DNA from: Shewanella algidipiscicola
GTDB lineage: Bacteria > Pseudomonadota > Gammaproteobacteria > Enterobacterales > Shewanellaceae
Length of the DNA stretch: 64,000 nt
Reading direction: 5' to 3'
Assembly (NCBI RefSeq): GCF_003605125.1
Contig: NZ_QPQT01000009.1
Coordinates: 150,888 to 214,887 of the forward strand
The notes below the pieces were generated by a model that ran no database searches, was not told the origin of the DNA, and saw nothing but the letters and a program-made list of their open reading frames with translations. This document shows positions 1 through 9,325 of this stretch, piece by piece. Position numbers and translations under genes: made by a program. Numbering within the stretch: position 1 is the first letter of the stretch; each line of letters starts with the position of its first letter.

Positions 1-158
1 ATATAGACCCTACCTTTGTCAGTTTCAATTTCGGCTATATTGTCCGAAACTTTAGCGATAAATAGTACTACACAAGCCACAAACCGTTAAAAAGAAACCG
101 TATTAATGGTTAGATTAACGTTTATTAATCATAACAACCACCGCGAGTTACAAATATG

Positions 159-1199
159 TTACTCAGCAGGCGATAATAAGACCAACGAATGAGGGATCAC
201 TGCTAGGTGAACTCGCTCACCCAAGGCTAAATCGTTTTTAGCACTGCGAACATCATAACCTTGTGTACCGACCAAGACTCGATAATAACAATTACTGCCT
301 AAAAAACGGCGCTCGACAATCAATCCATCACCCTGACCGTTGGCATGAATGTCGATCTGCTCAGGCCTCAGCAAAAGTTCCCCCTTGTGCCCCACATCAA
401 ACAGCATAGGTGCTGTGCTAACAAGCATACCCAGTGGAGTAGACACAGTAAAACCATCTACCACTTGAGCGGCAAGATAATTTCCTTCACCTAAAAACTC
501 AGCAACGTATTTATCGGCAGGTGCACTGTAAAGGGCTTCAGCACAGCCATATTGCACTATCGCTCCTTGATTAAATAGCGCCAGTTTATCTGCAAATACA
601 AAGGCTTCATCCTTGCTATGGGTCACAAAAATTGCACTAACATCGCGTTGTTTTAAAATGCTGCGGATCTCCAGCATCATTTCATTGCGCACTTTGGCAT
701 CGATATTTGAAAAGGGTTCATCGAGCAGTAATAACTCAGGCTCATACGCCAGAGCGCGGGCAATCGATACTCTCTGCTGCTGGCCGCCCGATAACTCATG
801 TGGATAACGTTTCTCTAAGCCATCAAGTTTCACCAAAGCTAACATTTCAGTTAATCTGGCTTGCCGTTCGGCACTAGTTAAGCCTTTGACTCCAAATAAA
901 ATATTGTCCGCTACCGTTAAATGGGGAAACAATGCATAGTCTTGGAAAATCATTCCCACTTCTCTTTGCTCACTCGGCACGAAGTGCTCATCTCCCGACA
1001 ACAACCGCTTATTGATGCTAATGCGGCCAGCAGAGATAGGTTGCAACCCAGCAATTGCCCTGAGCAGAGTCGTCTTACCACAGCCACTAGGCCCTAATAG
1101 CGCCGCAATCTCTCCACGCTGAATATTAAGACTAAGGCCATTTAAAATTACCAGGCCTTGGTAATCACTGTGAACATCTTCAATTTTGAGTGTCGACAT
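159..1199 (-). CDS. fbpC: Fe(III) ABC transporter, ATP-binding protein (FbpC type)
   Basis: This is the cytoplasmic ATPase that powers uptake of ferric iron through the adjacent permease. The 346-residue protein has a Walker A motif (GPSGCGKTT, about residues 36-44), the ABC signature LSGGQQQR, a Walker B with LLLLDEPFSNID, and a switch histidine in VTHSKDEA. The C-terminal ~110 residues form the TOBE-like extension usual in the Fbp/Pot/Mal ATPases. Its ATG directly abuts the stop codon of the permease gene with no gap, so the two are probably translationally coupled. Iron rather than polyamine or molybdate is inferred from the FbpA-type binding protein and Fur box upstream. It is the last gene of the operon; about 150 bases of non-coding sequence follow to the window edge. 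Confidence 0.9.
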   Translation of the reverse strand: MSTLKIEDVHSDYQGLVILNGLSLNIQRGEIAALLGPSGCGKTTLLRAIAGLQPISAGRISINKRLLSGDEHFVPSEQREVGMIFQDYALFPHLTVADNILFGVKGLTSAERQARLTEMLALVKLDGLEKRYPHELSGGQQQRVSIARALAYEPELLLLDEPFSNIDAKVRNEMMLEIRSILKQRDVSAIFVTHSKDEAFVFADKLALFNQGAIVQYGCAEALYSAPADKYVAEFLGEGNYLAAQVVDGFTVSTPLGMLVSTAPMLFDVGHKGELLLRPEQIDIHANGQGDGLIVERRFLGSNCYYRVLVGTQGYDVRSAKNDLALGERVHLAVIPHSLVLLSPAE

Positions 1200-2831
1200 T
1201 TAAGTATTATGCTCCAATGAACGGTTTAAATAGATCAGCGGAATGAACCCCACAAGTACGATCACAATGGCCGCCAGAGCGCCATGCTCTAACTGTTCAT
1301 CTGAAACGAACTGAAACACATAAGTGGCAAGATTTTCAAACCCTACAGGCCTGAGTAGTAACGCCGCAGGTAGCTCTTTCATGCACTCAATAAACACCAA
1401 CAATACGCCAGCAAAAATGCCTTTTCTCAACAAGGGCAAGTGAACCTTACGCAACAAAGCATTGGGTCTTAAGCCCATGGTGATCGAAGCCATATCCAGC
1501 GTTGGACTAATACGCTTGTAACTGCTTTCCACACTACCGATTGCAATGGCCACAAATCGAATAGAAAAAGCAAAAATTAAAGCAAATATGCTGCCACTTA
1601 ACACTAAGCCAGGTCCTTGCCTGTCGAAGTAGGCATAAATATCATTAATGGTAAAATCCATATATGTGAGCGGCACTAAAATCCCGATCGCCAGCACTGT
1701 GCCAGGCAGCGCATATCCTGTAGACGCTAAACGTGACGGTAATAAGTCGCTGCGACGTGGACTACAACGCCTAACAAACATCAGCACGATAGCAATCACG
1801 GCAGTGAGTAACGCCACCAGCAACGCGATATAGAGACTATTAATACTGTATTGTAGAAACTCGTGGTTCCAACTGACCTCGAAATATTGCCAGGCATAAC
1901 TGACAAGTACCCCAAAGGGTAAGAGAAATGCCAGCAGTAATAAGCCAGCACAGTAAAACGTCGCTAACCACGCCTTAGGTGCCGATAACGGATAGCGATC
2001 ACGCTCATTAAGCTCGGCCTGTTTCTGAAACAACTTCTGCTTACGGCGCGCAAAACGCTCACTGCCAATCATACAAAAAATCACCAACAACATAATCGCC
2101 GACAACTTAGCGGCAGCAGATAAACTGCCATAACCTAGCCAAGTGTCATATACCGCTGTAGTCAGTGTCGGCACCGAAAAGTAACTGACGGTAGCAAAGT
2201 CAGCTGCCGTTTCCATCGCGACCAGTGAAGCGCCGACGGCTAATGCGGGCCTAGCCATGGGTAAACTTAAGCGCCAAAAGCTTTGCCATGGGGAGCATCC
2301 CATCACACGAGCCGCATGTTGTAAGCTAGAGGATTGCTCCATAAATGCGGTGCGAGCCAACAAATAAATATAAGGAAACAACACTAAGGCTAACATGACA
2401 GCAGCGCCCATCAAGGTACGCACATCAGGGAAGTAATAGTCTTGGGGCGATTGCCAACCAAACACAGCACGTATCCCCCGCTGAATCGGGCCAGCATAAT
2501 CGAGCAAGTCGGTATATACATAAGCCACGACATAAGCAGGCATGGCTAAGGGTAACAACAAGGCCCACTGGAAGAGTTGCCGGCCAGGAAAGTCACAGCG
2601 GGCAATACACCAAGCCGCAGGCAGTGCCAATACCACTGCACCAATACAGACACACAGCATCAAGGCCAGCGTATTGAAAATATATGTGGGTAATACGGTG
2701 TCGAGTAGATGAGCAAATATAGCCTCACCGGGCACTGCAGCCTGCACAATAATGGCTAACAATGGCAGTGTTAAGATAACTGCTATCAAATAACTGATCA
2801 GTGACCAACGTCGAGCAAAACCTAAAATCAT
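1200..2831 (-). CDS. fbpB: Fe(III) ABC transporter, fused two-domain permease (FbpB type)
   Basis: This is the inner-membrane permease of the ferric iron importer. The 543-residue protein is mostly hydrophobic, with about twelve membrane segments in two halves. Each half carries an EAA-type coupling loop: ARVMGCSPWQSFWRLSLP in the first and ASITMGLRPNALLRKVHLP in the second. That internal duplication and length are typical of FbpB/FutB/HitB permeases, where one polypeptide replaces a dimer. It lies 170 bases downstream of the binding-protein gene, behind a terminator-like hairpin, and is followed without gap by the ATPase gene. A paralogue for thiamine or another metal is possible but less likely given the neighbours. 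Confidence 0.88.
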   Translation of the reverse strand: MILGFARRWSLISYLIAVILTLPLLAIIVQAAVPGEAIFAHLLDTVLPTYIFNTLALMLCVCIGAVVLALPAAWCIARCDFPGRQLFQWALLLPLAMPAYVVAYVYTDLLDYAGPIQRGIRAVFGWQSPQDYYFPDVRTLMGAAVMLALVLFPYIYLLARTAFMEQSSSLQHAARVMGCSPWQSFWRLSLPMARPALAVGASLVAMETAADFATVSYFSVPTLTTAVYDTWLGYGSLSAAAKLSAIMLLVIFCMIGSERFARRKQKLFQKQAELNERDRYPLSAPKAWLATFYCAGLLLLAFLLPFGVLVSYAWQYFEVSWNHEFLQYSINSLYIALLVALLTAVIAIVLMFVRRCSPRRSDLLPSRLASTGYALPGTVLAIGILVPLTYMDFTINDIYAYFDRQGPGLVLSGSIFALIFAFSIRFVAIAIGSVESSYKRISPTLDMASITMGLRPNALLRKVHLPLLRKGIFAGVLLVFIECMKELPAALLLRPVGFENLATYVFQFVSDEQLEHGALAAIVIVLVGFIPLIYLNRSLEHNT

Positions 2832-2943
2832 TCGTTATCTCATTTGCCTTAATCAGATAATTATCAAGGATTAACCTAAACCGAAGCTTAAATAAAAACG
2901 ATTATAACTTACAAAAGTGTGCGCCCTGTGGCTAAAAAGCAAA

Positions 2944-2967
2944 ATAGCCTTCTAATAAGAAGGCTAT
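2944..2967 (-). terminator. Hairpin terminator/attenuator inside the iron operon
   Basis: A perfect 10-bp stem (ATAGCCTTCT pairing with AGAAGGCTAT) with a 4-base loop is followed on the minus strand by TTTTG and CTTTTT. It sits just after the stop of the binding-protein gene and before the permease gene. It probably ends part of the transcripts, so that the binding protein is made in excess over permease and ATPase. Confidence 0.75.
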
Positions 2968-3001
2968 GTCGAGACCAATAGCGCGTAAAGCTGACTATTT
3001 T

Positions 3002-4009
3002 TTACAGATCAAACTTCACTTCATCTAATAATTTTACGGCTGCCTGATGATACTCTGCCAATTTAAAAATGGGTAACGCATCGGCTTTAAACTCTCCCCA
3101 AGAGGCCACCAACTCTGATGGTGCAACATCCACCTTGACCGGATACTCCATATTGATTTGCGCATAAGATTGCTGCGCAGCATCACCTGACAAATATTCC
3201 ATTAATTTAATTGCGTTGTCTTTATGGGGGGCATGCTTGGCCAACGCCATACCCGAGATATTAATATGCGCACCGCGATTGCTTTGATTAGGGAAATTAA
3301 TATTGACCGCCTCAGCCCAAGCCACTTGGTTAGGATCTTGCAACATTTTTCCTAAGTAATAACTGTTACCAATGGCGATATCACATAGCCCCTCTTTAAC
3401 CGCTTGTACCTGAGCACGATCATTACCCTGCGGCTTACGGGCCAAATTGGCTTTAAAACCGTTTAACCATGTTTTGGTTTCGGCTTCACCATGGTGCGCT
3501 ATCATAGAGGCAACTAAGGCAATATTGTAAGGATGCTTACCACTGCGAGTACAAATTTTGCCTTTATATTTAGGATCGGCAAGATCTTCATAAGTAATAT
3601 CTAACGGCCCTAAGCGCTCTTTAGAAGAGTAAATATTTCTTACTCGCTGGGTTAATGCAAACCATTCACCGCTGGGTGAACGCATTGATTGCGGGATATT
3701 AACCTCAAGTACTTCGCTCTGCACAGGGGTAACCAAATCTTTATCGGCCAATTCCATTAAGCGAGAAAAATCAGACGTCAGCACTAAGTCAACTGGAGAT
3801 AAGCGCCCTTCTCTAGCAATACGTTCGGCAATACCATTTTTAGAAAAGACCACATTCACCTCAATACCCGTCTCCTTGGTAAAGTCAGTTAAAATAGGGT
3901 CAATCAAAAACGCTTGTCGATATGAGTAAATCGTTAACGTATCAGCAGCACTTGCCATTGATGTCATGCAAGCCAAACCTAGCGCAATAACGCCTTTAGT
4001 AAAGTTCAT
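3002..4009 (-). CDS. fbpA: Fe(III)-binding periplasmic protein (FbpA/FutA family)
   Basis: This periplasmic protein captures ferric iron and delivers it to the FbpB permease. It is 335 residues with a clear signal peptide (hydrophobic residues about 5-20, cleavage near ASAA-DT). The mature part starts with LTIYSYR, the usual opening fold of type-1 iron-binding proteins. The double tyrosine in GNSYYLGKML corresponds to the paired Tyr ligands that coordinate iron in FbpA and FutA. The start is supported by GGAGAG about 7 bases upstream. A near-consensus Fur box lies 23 bases upstream, so expression should rise under iron limitation. First gene of the operon. Confidence 0.93.
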   Translation of the reverse strand: MNFTKGVIALGLACMTSMASAADTLTIYSYRQAFLIDPILTDFTKETGIEVNVVFSKNGIAERIAREGRLSPVDLVLTSDFSRLMELADKDLVTPVQSEVLEVNIPQSMRSPSGEWFALTQRVRNIYSSKERLGPLDITYEDLADPKYKGKICTRSGKHPYNIALVASMIAHHGEAETKTWLNGFKANLARKPQGNDRAQVQAVKEGLCDIAIGNSYYLGKMLQDPNQVAWAEAVNINFPNQSNRGAHINISGMALAKHAPHKDNAIKLMEYLSGDAAQQSYAQINMEYPVKVDVAPSELVASWGEFKADALPIFKLAEYHQAAVKLLDEVKFDL

Positions 4010-4031
4010 TTCAACTCTCCAGTTACAAACC

Positions 4032-4050
4032 GATAATGATAATGGTTATC
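4032..4050 (-). promoter_or_regulatory. Fur box upstream of the iron uptake operon
   Basis: The 19-base sequence GATAATGATAATGGTTATC matches the classical Fur consensus (GATAATGATAATCATTATC) at 17 of 19 positions. It lies in the promoter zone 23 bases before the binding-protein start codon. Known Fur biology predicts iron-dependent repression; occupancy is inferred. It could also influence the divergent gene at 4214. Confidence 0.85.
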
Positions 4051-4213
4051 AATTGCGACTAGGGTAATCAAAACCTCTCATAACGGCAAGTTGAATTATT
4101 AAAAAAATCATCTGTAGCGACAATTTTGCACTTAGCTAATAGCAGTGTAGCAGTGACTACACTAAACAAGTAAGCGTAAAACCAGACAAGCGATAACATC
4201 ACAGAGAATATAT

Positions 4214-4672
4214 ATGCCAATCAAAATCATCGCGCTGCTCTTGGCGCTCATGCTACTGCTGTATCTGTTTAAACACAGACTGGGTATAAGGCGGAAAAAG
4301 ATAACAAAAAAAGCACGCAGCAAAACCAAAGCTAAGCCTATTAGTGAGTACCCGCCTTTTGCTGAGCAGCAATATTCCTCAACGAATACAAATTTTCATA
4401 GTGTCGAAATTGTCAATGATGCAATGGATTGTACCAGCGCCCACTCACTGCAAGGTAAACGCTATCTTTCCGCACAAGCGCCTATGCTTCCCCTGAAAGG
4501 ATGCAGTACAACACCGTGCCGTTGTCGCTATATTCATCATGCCGATAGACGCAAATTCGACGGGGAGCGGCGGTTACAATTTGGTGTCACTCATGAACTT
4601 TACGGAACCTTTGGTGAACAAAACCGAAGAAGCTTCAAGCATAACGGCCGCCGCCAATCCGACCAACCATAA
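4214..4672 (+). CDS. Membrane-anchored conserved hypothetical with Cys/Arg-rich C-terminus
   Basis: I cannot assign a function. The 152-residue protein starts with one strongly hydrophobic helix (residues about 3-20) and then a very basic stretch (RRKKITKKARSKTK), so it should sit in the inner membrane with the basic region on the cytoplasmic side. The C-terminal third carries CRCRYIHHADRR, then ERRLQFG and finally NRRS and GRRQSD, a Cys/His/Arg pattern that looks conserved rather than random. The paired Cys and His could bind metal or nucleic acid; that is speculation. It is divergent from the iron operon, and the Fur box lies in the shared 204-base gap. Confidence 0.6.
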   Translation: MPIKIIALLLALMLLLYLFKHRLGIRRKKITKKARSKTKAKPISEYPPFAEQQYSSTNTNFHSVEIVNDAMDCTSAHSLQGKRYLSAQAPMLPLKGCSTTPCRCRYIHHADRRKFDGERRLQFGVTHELYGTFGEQNRRSFKHNGRRQSDQP

Positions 4673-4836
4673 CATTGGCGTGCAGTAGACCTACTTGCAA
4701 CGAGTAAAGCCGCATACTGAGTGGCACGATAAACCACAGTATGAATACTTAGAAAAACACGACCAACCCAAATATAGTCAATTTAAAACAGATATTTAAT
4801 ATAAAAATGGAGAGCTTGTGCAGTAAAGGAAGGACG

Positions 4837-4980
4837 ATGTCATTAAAGCAATCGTCATTGCTCTGTAAGCCAATCAATCTTAATACAAGTCGCCTTAAGG
4901 CAAGAGGATATGCTATCTATTGGATCCACTTTATTCGACTCAAATCATGGCCCCTCTACGCCGTTGCCACCAAAGCCTAG
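4837..4980 (+). CDS. Candidate 47-aa small protein
   Basis: A short open frame starts with ATG at 4837, preceded by a very good ribosome site (AAAGGAAGGA, spacing about 5), and stops at 4980, one base before the convergent fpr gene ends. The product is basic, with a short hydrophobic and aromatic stretch (YAIYWIHFIRL). A longer in-frame ATG exists at 4807 without as good a site. I know no family for it; the case rests on the ribosome site alone. Confidence 0.3.
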   Translation: MSLKQSSLLCKPINLNTSRLKARGYAIYWIHFIRLKSWPLYAVATKA

Positions 4981-5721
4981 TTACCAGTATTTTTCAACCG
5001 TGATTTGACCAGGTGCTCGGCGTAAATTAGTCGCTAAACCACGCGCTTTAAGCTGTTGAGTCAGGCTTTTAATCATCTCAGGGTGGCCACAAATCATCAC
5101 TTGAGCATCTTTTGGGGTTAATTTAAGTCCAACTTGCGCCTCAATAACGCCTGTAGCCACGGCATCGGGTATACGGCTATCTATGGTGCCAACGCCTTTT
5201 TCACGAGTTACAGAGGTAACAAGTTCAAACTGTTGCGGATAGGTTAACTTAAGCTGCTGTAACTCTGGGTAATAAGCTAAGTCGTTCGCCTGCCTAACCC
5301 CATAAACCAAAATCACCTTATTAAAACGTAACCAAGGTTGCTTGGTTCGCATCATAGAGATAAAAGGTCCTACAGCCGTACCTGTAGCAAACAGCCATAA
5401 ATGTTGGCCTTGAGCGGGCAGTTCATCTAATGTCATAAAGCCTGTCGCTTTAGTGGAAATATCGATGCTGTCGCCAACATTTAACGTCTGTAATTGAGGA
5501 GATAACTTGCCCTCTTCTACGCTTACCGCCAATATTTCTAGATACTGACTCGAAGGGGCATTAACCAATGAATAAGCTCGAGCCACTCTCTTATCATCGA
5601 TAACTTGTGAGAGCTTAATAAACTGCCCTGCAATAAAATCACCAATATCAGCAGACAGCTTCAACGTAAATAATCGTTCGTTCCAATCTATACGCTCTAT
5701 CACGTATGCCTGTTGCCACAT
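4981..5721 (-). CDS. fpr: Ferredoxin/flavodoxin--NADP+ reductase
   Basis: This FAD enzyme moves electrons between NADPH and ferredoxin or flavodoxin in the cytoplasm. The protein (about 246 residues, close to the E. coli Fpr length) has the FAD-binding motif RAYSLVNAPSS, the pyridine-nucleotide loop ATGTAVGPFISMM, and the family C-terminus LRRAPGQITVEKYW with the terminal aromatic residue that stacks on FAD. The frame opens two codons earlier at 5727, but AAAGGGG lies too close to that ATG and is well spaced from the ATG at 5721, which I chose. Fpr commonly helps oxidative-stress defence and iron-sulfur metabolism. It is monocistronic here. Confidence 0.93.
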   Translation of the reverse strand: MWQQAYVIERIDWNERLFTLKLSADIGDFIAGQFIKLSQVIDDKRVARAYSLVNAPSSQYLEILAVSVEEGKLSPQLQTLNVGDSIDISTKATGFMTLDELPAQGQHLWLFATGTAVGPFISMMRTKQPWLRFNKVILVYGVRQANDLAYYPELQQLKLTYPQQFELVTSVTREKGVGTIDSRIPDAVATGVIEAQVGLKLTPKDAQVMICGHPEMIKSLTQQLKARGLATNLRRAPGQITVEKYW

Positions 5722-5859
5722 TAGCATCCCCTTTGAGAGTTAAATCAAGGTCGATAAACACCATCATTGAGGTTATTGAGAGTAGAGTCAAGGTAACATC
5801 CTAAGCCGCGTAACTCGTTTGCCCCTTAATAAGCCACGACAGGATTAAATTGCAACCCC

Positions 5860-6441
5860 TTATATAGACTCAACTTCTGGGTTAAAACTATCACGAAATG
5901 CTTGTAATCCTTGCTGCACCAAAGAGTAGGTTTGCTCCACACCATCGGCAATATCCCCTTCAAGGACTTTTAAACCAGATAGAATATCTTTAGCTTCATC
6001 AAACCCCTGATCAATCGCGCCGCCAATAATCTCCATAAATGAGCTAAGCTGTTCGTCAAAGGTCATATTACTGTTTTGCTCTTGATGTACGCTAAAAAAC
6101 TGCGTAGCAAAGCTAACAATGCGCTCAGCTGTCGCTTCAGCTGAGGTATCAACGCCCTGCTCGACTGCCGTTTCAATCGCATGTTGCCCCATGCTGGGGG
6201 CTAGATGCTCATTTATTGAGGCTATTGCCGCCTTATAGAGTAACCGCATAGGTTCATTAGCCGAACTGAGATTCACTGCTTGTTGCGCCGACAAAATGGC
6301 AGTATTCATTAGCTGTTTGCTGGTTGCCTGGGCGGTGTTAGTGTTAGCCACATCCGCCACCTGCTGGCCGTGATTCGTATTGGTTTCTGATTTATTACGT
6401 GCCGTTTCTGACACGGCGGTGCCATGATTATTAATCTGCAT
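5860..6441 (-). CDS. Conserved hypothetical, probable DUF5610 protein
   Basis: A 193-residue soluble protein with no signal peptide. The first ~45 residues are low-complexity and rich in N, T, Q and A. From about residue 45 it is predicted helical and acidic, with a conserved-looking core (RLLYKAAIASINEHLAP, then AERIVSFATQFFSVHQEQ and FMEIIGGAIDQGFDEAKDIL). This resembles the family called DUF5610, recalled from sequence pattern and not checked. Function unknown. It is a single gene with more than 500 bases of non-coding DNA upstream. Confidence 0.6.
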   Translation of the reverse strand: MQINNHGTAVSETARNKSETNTNHGQQVADVANTNTAQATSKQLMNTAILSAQQAVNLSSANEPMRLLYKAAIASINEHLAPSMGQHAIETAVEQGVDTSAEATAERIVSFATQFFSVHQEQNSNMTFDEQLSSFMEIIGGAIDQGFDEAKDILSGLKVLEGDIADGVEQTYSLVQQGLQAFRDSFNPEVESI

Positions 6442-6964
6442 AACTGCCTCTCTAAGCGATAATGACTCTTTGGTCTAACGTCTATTATCGACCATTTTTC
6501 GAACAACTTTAGCTTTTATCCCTAGCTCTATCCACCTTTACTATATGACACCTAAAAGTGTATCGAGGTGATACATTTTAAGTAAAAAGTGCTAATTAGA
6601 TCGAGTTTTACCCTCAATTAGATTACTATGTCGCGACTATATTGTGACATAGCGCTACCATGGCAAAACAACTCTTGTGCAGTATATTCATCGTAACTTG
6701 GTGTTTCAGCCCATAGCAGTGCCGCAGCAACAGTCAAATATTAAAACCGTTATCATCAGACTCGTCGAAACAACGACTGTGTACGATTCTGGTTTAAACC
6801 AAAGTGGAAAACAGCAAGTCAAAAAAGCGCTTTAGAGAGTTATTAATCTACAGTCGCTTGCATGACTCTCGATAGCACTAGCTTTATACGCTACACTTGA
6901 CTACATTAGCGATGTATGGAATAGCGGCACAGCTAGCATAAAGTCAATACAAGGAGAACATCTG
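6442..6964. other. Intergenic region, 523 bases, no convincing gene
   Basis: This divergent spacer must hold promoters for the flanking genes. I see no terminator, RNA gene or repeat. One 52-codon frame (6677-6835, plus, GTG start) has protein-like composition but no ribosome site, so it is not called. A good ribosome site (AAGGAGAA) at the right edge belongs to the gene at 6965. Confidence 0.5.
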
Positions 6965-7174
6965 GTGAGTGATTCGTTTTTTGGAGCGGGTGGGAAAAGT
7001 AAACCTCTCTCGGTCAGCTGTCAAAACTGTGATCGGTTAACCGTCATCGAAGGTGAGACTATCTGTTTCAAGGGGGGAGAGATCATACGACTTACGCCCT
7101 ACAATGCGGGGAATACAAAACTCAGTCTACTTTGTGATGGTTGGAGACCTATTAATACCTCAAAAACAGCCTAA
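6965..7174 (+). CDS. Small conserved hypothetical protein (69 aa)
   Basis: The 69-residue product starts with GTG behind a strong ribosome site (CAAGGAGAACATCTG). It is soluble, has a pair of cysteines in VSCQNCDRL plus two more (TICFKGG, LLCDGW), and no membrane segment. The CxxC plus two later Cys could form a small zinc site, but spacing does not match a family I recognise. No operon partners. Small size leaves some doubt, but start site and composition support a real gene. Confidence 0.55.
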   Translation: MSDSFFGAGGKSKPLSVSCQNCDRLTVIEGETICFKGGEIIRLTPYNAGNTKLSLLCDGWRPINTSKTA

Positions 7175-7549
7175 TCGTTGTCTCTTTAGCGACAATCATT
7201 AATTGTAACAATAAACCACCACTATGGTATGCCGCCACTACCGCAGTGCTTCCTTGATTATGGTTACCCTACAAGCCACCATATGTCTTTACTTAGGCTC
7301 ATCTCTGTGGTTGACCAGCCGTATTGATTAATTGAAATAATCAATACCATACCTTTGCTGTTCACCTTAAGCTCTGTGGTTGACCACGCCACATTGGTTT
7401 TCTTGGTTTCTTGTAAAAATCTGACAGTGGAGCAATTAAGCCCACCACTTGCAGAGATATCAACCGAAATAGTAAGTCCAGCTTATCGCAACCGAATTAG
7501 ATAAGCTGGCCTATTAATTAACTCACCAATAATCTCAATCGACTAGTAA
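7175..7549. other. Intergenic region with a short direct repeat and a palindrome
   Basis: This 375-base gap between convergent genes holds two copies of the 15-base sequence CTCTGTGGTTGACCA (7303-7317 and 7372-7386). Between them is a 10-bp inverted repeat (7321-7330 with 7338-7347, GTATTGATTA/TAATCAATAC, 7-base loop). There is no T-run after the hairpin, so it is not a standard terminator. No coding frame is convincing. Confidence 0.5.
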
Positions 7550-9325
7550 TTAATACTGGTGCTGTACCGTCCATAATTTATGGTACAAGCCCTTGGCTTT
7601 TAACAAGCTATGATGATCACCTCGCTCCACTATTTTACCTTGGCTAAGCACTATAATTTGATCAGCATCTACCACGGTCGATAGACGATGGGCGATCACC
7701 AAACTGCTGTGGCCTTTTTCCATCTCTTTTAGTGCAGTCAAAATAGCTTGCTCCGAATGACTGTCCAGCGATGATGTGGCTTCATCAAATACTAATAAGG
7801 GCGATCCTTTTAAAATGGCTCGAGCAATAGCGACTCGCTGCTTTTCACCGCCTGAGAGTTTTAGGCCGCGCTCACCCACTTTGGTATGCCAGCCGTCACT
7901 AAGCTGCGCAATGAATCCGGCTAAGTGAGCCATCCTAATCGCCCCCTGCACCTGTTCATCAGTGGCATTGGGTGAGCCATAGCGGATATTTTCCAGTAGT
8001 GAATCATTAAATAGCACAGTATCTTGCGGTACTATGGCTATTGCTTGTCGCAGAGCATGTTGACTCAGTTGTGTAATATCCTCACCGTCAATATAAATGT
8101 GCCCAGACTGTGCCTCATAAAAACGAAATAGCAGTTTAACTATGGTAGATTTGCCCGCGCCACTGTCGCCTACAATAGCCACTTTTTTGCCTGCGGGTAA
8201 TTCGAAACTCACATCATCAAGGATCTTGCGGCCATCATAACTAAAACTGATATGTTCAAAACGTAGACTACCTTGTGTCAGTGAAGGACTGGTGGCACTG
8301 GGCTTATCTTCAATCATGGGGACTCGGTCTAATAAAGAGAACATGCGCTCAATATTGGCTAGGGCGCCGCGGATCTCCCGATAGACAAAACCTAAGAAGT
8401 TCAACGGCATAAACAGCTGCATCATAAAGGCGTTAATCAACACAAAATCACCTATGGTCATTATCGCTGCGCTAACCTGCTGCGCAGCTAACGCTAGCAT
8501 CAAGGTCATCGCGAGCGAAATAATCAATGCTTGCCCAGCATTAAGGGCAAACAATGATAAGCGATTACTGCGCTTTGCTCGCTCCCAGCGTTGTAATGCT
8601 TGATCGTACTTTTGCGCCTCATATTCTTCATTATTGAAATACTTAACGGTTTCATAATTCAATAAACTGTCGATAGCGCGGGTATTCGATTGTGAATCGG
8701 CCAAGGCAGCTTCGCGAACGAAGCCGGTGCGCCACTCGGTCGCTATCACTGAAAATAGAATATAAGCCACCACAGCGCCTAAGGTGATCAGCGCAAACAG
8801 CCAGCCGTAGTTATAAAACAAAATTCCCACCACCAAGGCGATTTCTAACATGGTGGGGACAATATTAAACACCATAAAACGCATCAAGAAGCTGACGCCG
8901 CTGGTACCACGTTCAATATCACGAGACAGACCGCCGGTGCGGCGCTCTAAATGAAAGGCTAGATCCAGCCGATGTAGATGTTGAAATACCGATAAGCCAA
9001 GACGCCGAATCGCTCGCTCTGTCACTCGACCAAATAAGGTATCGCGCACCTCAGAAATGACGGTATTTAACAGCCGCATTCCGCCATAGGCGACGACTAA
9101 GGCTATGGGCACGCTAATAATTTGCTCTGTCGATGCTTTATCTAAAGTATCGACAATCTCTTTGAGCACAAAGGGTAAACCAACACTGGCCAATTTAGCG
9201 ATAACCAAGCATAGCAAAGCCAGTATCACCCGCCCTTTAAACTCCAACAAATAGGGCCAAAGCAGCTTCAACACATGCCAATTTAATTTATCGATAGGTC
9301 CATCAAAATAGAGCGTGGGGCGCAT
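7550..9325 (-). CDS. ABC exporter, fused permease-ATPase, Atm1/HMT1 type
   Basis: A 591-residue half-transporter of the inner membrane that should act as a homodimer. Residues about 25-315 hold six membrane helices. The ATPase half has Walker A GDSGAGKST, Q-loop IVPQDTVLF, signature LSGGEKQR and Walker B LLVFDEATSSLD. The N-terminal region (FDGPIDKLNWHVLKLLWPYL) and ...LNYETVKYFNNEEYE are hallmarks of the Atm1/ABCB7/HMT1 branch, whose members export glutathione-linked or metal-linked compounds and support iron-sulfur or heavy-metal handling. The substrate here is not known. An MsbA-type lipid flippase is less likely because of the YETVKYFNNE signature. Confidence 0.85.
   Translation of the reverse strand: MRPTLYFDGPIDKLNWHVLKLLWPYLLEFKGRVILALLCLVIAKLASVGLPFVLKEIVDTLDKASTEQIISVPIALVVAYGGMRLLNTVISEVRDTLFGRVTERAIRRLGLSVFQHLHRLDLAFHLERRTGGLSRDIERGTSGVSFLMRFMVFNIVPTMLEIALVVGILFYNYGWLFALITLGAVVAYILFSVIATEWRTGFVREAALADSQSNTRAIDSLLNYETVKYFNNEEYEAQKYDQALQRWERAKRSNRLSLFALNAGQALIISLAMTLMLALAAQQVSAAIMTIGDFVLINAFMMQLFMPLNFLGFVYREIRGALANIERMFSLLDRVPMIEDKPSATSPSLTQGSLRFEHISFSYDGRKILDDVSFELPAGKKVAIVGDSGAGKSTIVKLLFRFYEAQSGHIYIDGEDITQLSQHALRQAIAIVPQDTVLFNDSLLENIRYGSPNATDEQVQGAIRMAHLAGFIAQLSDGWHTKVGERGLKLSGGEKQRVAIARAILKGSPLLVFDEATSSLDSHSEQAILTALKEMEKGHSSLVIAHRLSTVVDADQIIVLSQGKIVERGDHHSLLKAKGLYHKLWTVQHQY

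Noticed and set aside
2853..2876. Inverted repeat TAATC..GGATTA upstream of fbpB as a second Fur box
   Set aside because: It resembles a Fur box only in the AT-rich core and matches the consensus too poorly to call.
6309..6506. 65-codon minus frame overlapping the DUF5610-like gene
   Set aside because: It is an out-of-frame shadow of the gene start and has no ribosome site of its own.
6677..6835. 52-codon plus-strand GTG frame
   Set aside because: No ribosome site and no recognisable family, so coding potential is not supported.
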